Shown one piece after another: positions 7,710 through 10,561 of a stretch of DNA of 10,561 bases. Within the stretch, counting starts at the first letter, position 1, and each line of letters begins with the position of its first letter. A model generated the notes under the pieces. The model was not told where the DNA came from. It did no database searches and saw only the letters and a list, made by a program, of their open reading frames with translations. Position numbers and translations under genes: made by a program. This stretch comes from an uncultured Eubacteriales bacterium (lineage in GTDB: Bacteria > Bacillota > Clostridia > Oscillospirales > Acutalibacteraceae): assembly GCA_900321665.1 (NCBI GenBank), contig ONWY01000022.1:1-10561 (forward strand), in the 5' to 3' direction.

Positions 7710-7776
7710 GTTCAATTTGCCCTCTTCTTGTCGCCCCTTGACGAGGGGAGATGTCACGAAGTGACAGAGGGGTAGA
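7710..7776 (+). repeat. Left inverted repeat of the DUF559 unit (67 bp)
   Basis: Starts GTTCAATTTGCCC and ends GAGGGGTAGA. It pairs with 8155-8223 in reverse complement over its whole length, with only scattered differences. It contains two hairpins of its own: CCCCT-TGACG-AGGGG (7734-7748) and GTCAC-GAA-GTGAC (7753-7765). Confidence 0.85.
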
Positions 7777-7784
7777 TATTTTAA

Positions 7785-8150
7785 CTAAATCCTACTGCCT
7801 GTTTCAAATTGAACAACCTTGTCTATATATTCACAAACTTCGTAAAAATGAGTTTTGATTTTTTCATTTGAAATGCGCAAAATGCGCAAGTGATATTTTG
7901 CTAATGCTTTTGTTCGTGCTTTATCGCGGATGATATTCTGAATCGTATCATGGCTTTCACCATCCACCTCGATAATTAAGTGTGCCTTTGCACAATAGAA
8001 ATCAGCAATGTATTCGCCGATTATCTTTTGCCGCTGAAACTTTAAGGGATAATGTTTTAAATACAAATGCCATAACTTCTTTTCACCGGGAGTCATATTT
8101 TTTCTTAACTCTCTGGAACGGAAGATTTTATTTTGATTGTATTCTATCAT
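7785..8150 (-). CDS. DUF559 family (Vsr-like) endonuclease-domain protein
   Basis: A 121-residue protein with the hallmarks of DUF559, a small restriction-endonuclease-like fold related to very-short-patch-repair Vsr. The order is: RELRKNMTPGEKKLWHLYL helix (about 13-31), FQRQKIIGEYIADFYC (about 38-53) with the catalytic-type Asp, LIIEVDGESHD (about 58-68) with the E.DG..H core, a helix with Arg, and LRILRISNEKI (about 88-98). The length is normal for a stand-alone DUF559 protein. GAGGGG inside the flanking repeat is 8 bases before ATG 8150. It interrupts an otherwise tight gene pair and is the only gene between the inverted repeats. The motif residues look intact, so it is probably expressed and folded; the substrate is unknown. 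Confidence 0.88.
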   Translation of the reverse strand: MIEYNQNKIFRSRELRKNMTPGEKKLWHLYLKHYPLKFQRQKIIGEYIADFYCAKAHLIIEVDGESHDTIQNIIRDKARTKALAKYHLRILRISNEKIKTHFYEVCEYIDKVVQFETGSRI

Positions 8151-8154
8151 GTTT

Positions 8155-8223
8155 TCTACCCCTCAGTCGCCTTTGGCGACAGCTCCCCTCATCAAGGGGC
8201 GCCGAGAAGCGGGCAAATTGAAC
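8155..8223 (-). repeat. Right inverted repeat of the DUF559 unit (69 bp)
   Basis: The reverse complement of this stretch starts GTTCAATTTGCCC and ends GAGGGGTAGA, like the left copy. Its inner hairpin is GTCGCC-AAA-GGCGAC where the left copy has GTCAC-GAA-GTGAC, so the stem is kept while bases change. The two-base length difference comes from this hairpin. Confidence 0.85.
8159..8164 (-). promoter_or_regulatory. Ribosome binding site of the DUF559 gene, inside the repeat
   Basis: GAGGGG on the minus strand lies 8 bases before ATG 8150 and is part of the conserved inner end of the right inverted repeat, so the repeat itself carries the translation signal. Confidence 0.6.
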
Positions 8224-8261
8224 GGTATACCAATTGCGGTTAATTAATCGCAAAGAGAGCA

Positions 8262-9797
8262 TTAAACAAGCTTCTGCAACCTGCGCAGGTACTCTTTGCA
8301 CTCGCCCATGTTTTCCTCGCCCCACAGCTCGTCGAGATAATCGCAAAGGCCATCAATCTCATCGCGGATAAAGGAGAGGTTCAACTGCTCAAACTTTCTG
8401 AGCACCTTCTTGGCGAGCACGTAGTCGATACCGTCAACCTCGGTACCGCCGCAGCCGACATATGCCGGAACAAAGTCACGCAGCTGCTTGACAATACGGT
8501 TACCGAAAGCCAAGCGGAAGTGCTCGATAACATAGTCATCCAGCATTTCAATCTTGTGCAGGTTTTCTTTGGATACCTTGTTTGCTTCCTTCGCTGCATC
8601 GAGCAATTCCTCAAGATAAACTGCGGAGAGATGAAGCGGCTCGGTATCGGGAGCATCAAAGGGAGTACCCTTGGTGTTAATATCAATCGGCATCGCACGG
8701 TCATACACCTTATCGGTGATGGCGAAGGTCGAGTCGTCGTTATTCGCTGTGCCTATGTACCACATATTTGTCGGCAGGGTCAGCTTGCCATCGGTCAAAT
8801 GCTTCGGGTCGGAATCCCAAACAGAGGGAACAAGGTCAACAATCCACTCGTCTCTTGAGGGCATTTCCAAAATGGAAAGCATCTCAGCGAAGTAATACTC
8901 GACACGCGCGATGTTCATTTCGTCGAGAATCACGACATAGGGAACCTCGGTGTAGGTAGCTTCGTACATCTTCTCCAAAAGGTCGGTTTCATTGTAGCGC
9001 TTGGTAAATTCGTTGAAGTAACCGAACAGCTCGGAACGGTCACGCCAGGACGGCTGCACCGAAGCGATAACGGCATCGTTATAAATAAACTTACCGAAGG
9101 CATACGGCAGTGAGGTTTTACCTGTACCGGAAATACCTTGTAAAATCAACAGCCTTGTGGAAGCAAAGGATGATAAGAACAAGCGAATGATTTTAATCTC
9201 ATAAAACAGCCCCATTCTCGAGCAGGCGAAGTTGCGGAATCTCTCGCAAATCTCCGGCAGAGAAATGGTCTTGTCGAACTCGGGGTCAACATGGTCTGCC
9301 ATTCTCTCGTCAACCTTAGTCAGCTTGTAGAAGCGGCTGCCGCCCTCGAGGTCATCCTCGCCGTTTTTACCGTTGAGTGTTTCCATCTCCTCACCGGTCA
9401 GCTCGGCAATCTCGTTGGGATTCAAGCCGATTTGGGAAACCTTCATCGAGAGGATTTTATCCTTCTCAAGGTTTAATTTCATAACCTCTTTGTTAAGAGC
9501 ATTTACCTCTTCGACAAGAGTTGCCTGGTCAGCTTTTTTGGACTTGTTTTTAAGGGATTTTTTAATCGCTTTAACAATCAGGATGATGATGAAAACAAGC
9601 AGCGCAAGAATCAACAGGAAGAAGAAAATACCTACTCCCCAGCCCATGCCTGCAGAACCGCTGTTTTTGATAATATCAATGTATTTTGTGAAGTCAAAAG
9701 CTCTGCCAATGCCGACAACCAGCCCTTTTAAGCCGTTCCAAATGCTGCCGAAGAATTGACCGAGAAACTCAAATAAAAAACTAAATACTGTATCCAC
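8262..9797 (-). CDS. Membrane-anchored McrB-like AAA+ ATPase
   Basis: A 511-residue protein from GTG 9797, chosen because GAGGGGAG lies 7 bases upstream; the open frame runs a further 29 codons into a repeat region. The first 50 residues are amphipathic (Phe/Leu/Gly-rich). One strong transmembrane helix follows (about 52-75), then a basic stretch and a short coiled segment (about 90-120) on the cytoplasmic side. The AAA+ core resembles the McrB/AAA_5 group: Walker A GISGTGKTS (221-229), VQPSWRDRSELFGYFNEF, Walker B VVILDEMNIARVEYYF with Asp292-Glu293, sensor GTANNDDS (349-356) and a DRA arginine-finger-like site (366-368). A helical lid fills the C-terminus. It is followed, after the DUF559 unit, by a DUF2357-like protein, the McrB/McrC arrangement. 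The membrane anchor is unusual for McrB. It is probably a remodelling motor; the nucleotide used (GTP or ATP) cannot be read. Confidence 0.85.
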   Translation of the reverse strand: MDTVFSFLFEFLGQFFGSIWNGLKGLVVGIGRAFDFTKYIDIIKNSGSAGMGWGVGIFFFLLILALLVFIIILIVKAIKKSLKNKSKKADQATLVEEVNALNKEVMKLNLEKDKILSMKVSQIGLNPNEIAELTGEEMETLNGKNGEDDLEGGSRFYKLTKVDERMADHVDPEFDKTISLPEICERFRNFACSRMGLFYEIKIIRLFLSSFASTRLLILQGISGTGKTSLPYAFGKFIYNDAVIASVQPSWRDRSELFGYFNEFTKRYNETDLLEKMYEATYTEVPYVVILDEMNIARVEYYFAEMLSILEMPSRDEWIVDLVPSVWDSDPKHLTDGKLTLPTNMWYIGTANNDDSTFAITDKVYDRAMPIDINTKGTPFDAPDTEPLHLSAVYLEELLDAAKEANKVSKENLHKIEMLDDYVIEHFRLAFGNRIVKQLRDFVPAYVGCGGTEVDGIDYVLAKKVLRKFEQLNLSFIRDEIDGLCDYLDELWGEENMGECKEYLRRLQKLV

Positions 9798-9804
9798 GGG
9801 TTTT

Positions 9805-9812
9805 CTCCCCTC
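9805..9812 (-). promoter_or_regulatory. Ribosome binding site that sets the ATPase start
   Basis: GAGGGGAG on the minus strand, 7 bases before GTG 9797. The alternative upstream GTG at 9884 lies inside the hairpin array and has no comparable site. Confidence 0.65.
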
Positions 9813-9864
9813 GCTAAAAATTTTAAAAAATTCTTTAAAAACAGATGTGTGTCTATCATCGGGT

Positions 9865-9994
9865 GCGGGTGCCCCGCCCTTCACTTTTGCGCAGCAAAAA
9901 TATCACTTGCGCCTTGCGCAAATATCACTGCGCTGCAATATCACTCGCCGAAGGCGAATATCACTGTTAAAAGCAAACGCCGTTTGCTCTTAAC
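9865..9994. repeat. Array of triplet-loop hairpins separated by ATATCAC spacers
   Basis: Six short palindromes follow one another: GCGGG-TGC-CCCGC (9865-9877), TTTTGC-GCA-GCAAAA (9885-9899), TTGCGC-CTT-GCGCAA (9907-9921), TGC-GCT-GCA (9929-9937), TCGCC-GAA-GGCGA (9945-9957), and a longer one with a 12-bp stem and one mismatch (9966-9994, loop GCC). ATATCAC (9900-9906, 9922-9928, 9938-9944, 9958-9964) separates the central ones, and a TCAC remnant lies at 9881-9884. Stem sequences differ but all loops are three bases. The layout resembles a REP/BIME-type intergenic element rather than a CRISPR. Confidence 0.8.
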
Positions 9995-10030
9995 CAAACG
10001 GCTCCGGCCGCTACTGCCGATTAGCAGCCG

Positions 10031-10086
10031 GTTTACCGATATGGTGAAACTAATTTAATATTTATATTTTTAATACAATTATTCTA
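10031..10086 (-). promoter_or_regulatory. AT-rich stretch upstream of the ATPase gene, possible promoter
   Basis: The part of the 289-base spacer next to the upstream gene is almost pure A/T around 10050-10085 and could hold a promoter for the ATPase gene. A TTGTAT-like -35 can be picked out, but no convincing -10 at standard spacing, so this is a weak call. Confidence 0.2.
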
Positions 10087-10561
10087 TTAGTCCTCTGTCG
10101 CTTCCGAAACCGCTGTTTCCTGCTCCGGTTCAGTAACAGCCTCTGTGCCATCTGCCGTAGCAGGCTGTTCGGCTTCTTCCGCTTGCTTGCTTTCCTCTGC
10201 AGGCTCCGGCTGCTCCGGCGCGGGCTGCGGTTGTTCCGCCGCCTGTGTCGGCTCTGCCTGTGCCACTACCGGGTCTGCTGCCGGCGCTTCGGGAGGCGCT
10301 GCCCCCTTCTCCGCCTTCTGCTTCTCCAGGAAGTCGAGGATTGCCTGGGCTTTTTGTTCTTCAGATAATCCGGAGCTATCTGAAGCATCGTCGCCCATCA
10401 GCTCTTTTGCAGCAGCGAGTGCTGCTTCCTTCTGCTTCTCTTTGTTATAGTTTAAGAAGTTGGTAATAAATCTGACTAATTCGTAGATAAAGAAGATAAT
10501 CATCGGAACGACAACGGCAATCATAAACCCGGAGGGCTTTCTGAGAAAATCAAGCACGGAG
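10087..10561 (-). CDS. C-terminal part of a second SipW-like signal peptidase (5' end outside window)
   Basis: The frame is open to the window edge, so the gene is cut at its 5' end; the GTG at 10557 is unlikely to be the real start. What remains is a short basic lead (LDFLRKPSGF), a strong membrane helix ending in IYELVRFI, and a tail of roughly 120 residues very rich in Glu, Pro, Ala and Gln. Signal peptidases of the SipW/archaeal type end just this way: after the catalytic domain comes a Leu/Thr-Pro-x-Gly segment and a C-terminal helix finishing with Tyr-Glu. The tail also contains LSEEQKAQAILDFLEKQKAE, matching LTEEQLKQILKEAEQKKRAE of the complete peptidase downstream. The catalytic residues are not in view, so a different single-pass protein cannot be excluded. 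It ends TAA TAG. Confidence 0.55.
   Translation of the reverse strand, partial: SVLDFLRKPSGFMIAVVVPMIIFFIYELVRFITNFLNYNKEKQKEAALAAAKELMGDDASDSSGLSEEQKAQAILDFLEKQKAEKGAAPPEAPAADPVVAQAEPTQAAEQPQPAPEQPEPAEESKQAEEAEQPATADGTEAVTEPEQETAVSEATED

Larger units (their letters stand above)
7710..8223 (-). mobile_element. Putative minimal mobile unit: DUF559 gene between long inverted repeats
   Basis: A 514-base unit made only of one small nuclease-like gene and flanking 67/69-base imperfect inverted repeats with identical outer ends (GTTCAATTTGCCC). It lies between two genes that otherwise look like operon partners, and without it the gap would be about 88 bases. The repeat at the gene's 5' side supplies its Shine-Dalgarno. 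I see no clear target-site duplication and no transposase, so mobility is inferred from structure. The nuclease may act on the repeats itself, or the unit may be moved in trans. Confidence 0.6.

Noticed and set aside
7700..8235. Target-site duplication at the ends of the DUF559 unit
   Set aside because: The bases just outside (..ATATGAT left, GGTATACC.. right) show no convincing direct repeat.
9798..9884. N-terminal extension of the ATPase from GTG 9884
   Set aside because: The extra 29 residues come from the hairpin array and AT-rich DNA, and a well-spaced GAGGGGAG supports GTG 9797 instead.
9865..9994. CRISPR array
   Set aside because: The regular unit is only the 7-base linker, and the intervening parts are self-complementary rather than unique spacers of constant length; no cas genes nearby.

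Overview
The window is a stretch of bacterial chromosome of moderate GC in which every convincing gene lies on the minus strand, so transcription runs from right to left. The gene content suggests a gut-type Firmicute of the class Clostridia, possibly in the Oscillospiraceae/Ruminococcaceae range. The clues are SipW-type signal peptidases with SipW-dependent substrates, a BspA-like leucine-rich-repeat surface protein, a DUF559 gene between palindromic repeats, and good Gram-positive Shine-Dalgarno sites. This taxonomic call is inference.

In transcription order the layout is as follows. (1) The 3' end of what looks like a SipW-family signal peptidase with a long acidic tail (10561-10087). (2) A 289-base spacer with an AT-rich part and a striking array of short triplet-loop hairpins separated by a conserved ATATCAC spacer. 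(3) A membrane-anchored McrB-like AAA+ ATPase (9797-8262). (4) A 514-base unit in which a DUF559 (Vsr-like) nuclease gene sits between 67/69-base inverted repeats. It appears to be inserted between the ATPase and its partner. (5) A 963-residue protein with a DUF2357/McrC-like N-terminus, about 400 residues of Ala-rich coiled coil and a degenerate DegV-like C-terminus. (6) A TasA/camelysin-like secreted protein. (7) A complete SipW-type signal peptidase. (8) A very large SipW-dependent surface protein with beta-helix and BspA-type LRR regions. (9) A 41-codon reading frame overlapping its stop, either a small gene or the frameshifted tail of the surface protein.

Genes 5 to 8 are closely spaced (40, 7 and 104 bases). 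If the DUF559 unit is removed, the gap between genes 3 and 5 is about 88 bases, so one operon is plausible. The SipW/TasA-like/LRR half is readily read as an export and surface-assembly module: the peptidase trims the non-canonical signal peptides of the fibre-like protein and the giant adhesin. The other half looks like an McrB/McrC-type pair that has lost any visible nuclease, gained a membrane anchor on the ATPase, and acquired a coiled coil and DegV-like end on the partner.

The candidate undescribed system is this membrane-tethered McrBC-derived pair bracketed by two SipW-type peptidases and their secreted substrates. The second most interesting item is the DUF559 unit, which has the structure of a minimal mobile element. 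All family assignments come from reading motifs by eye; no database search was possible.
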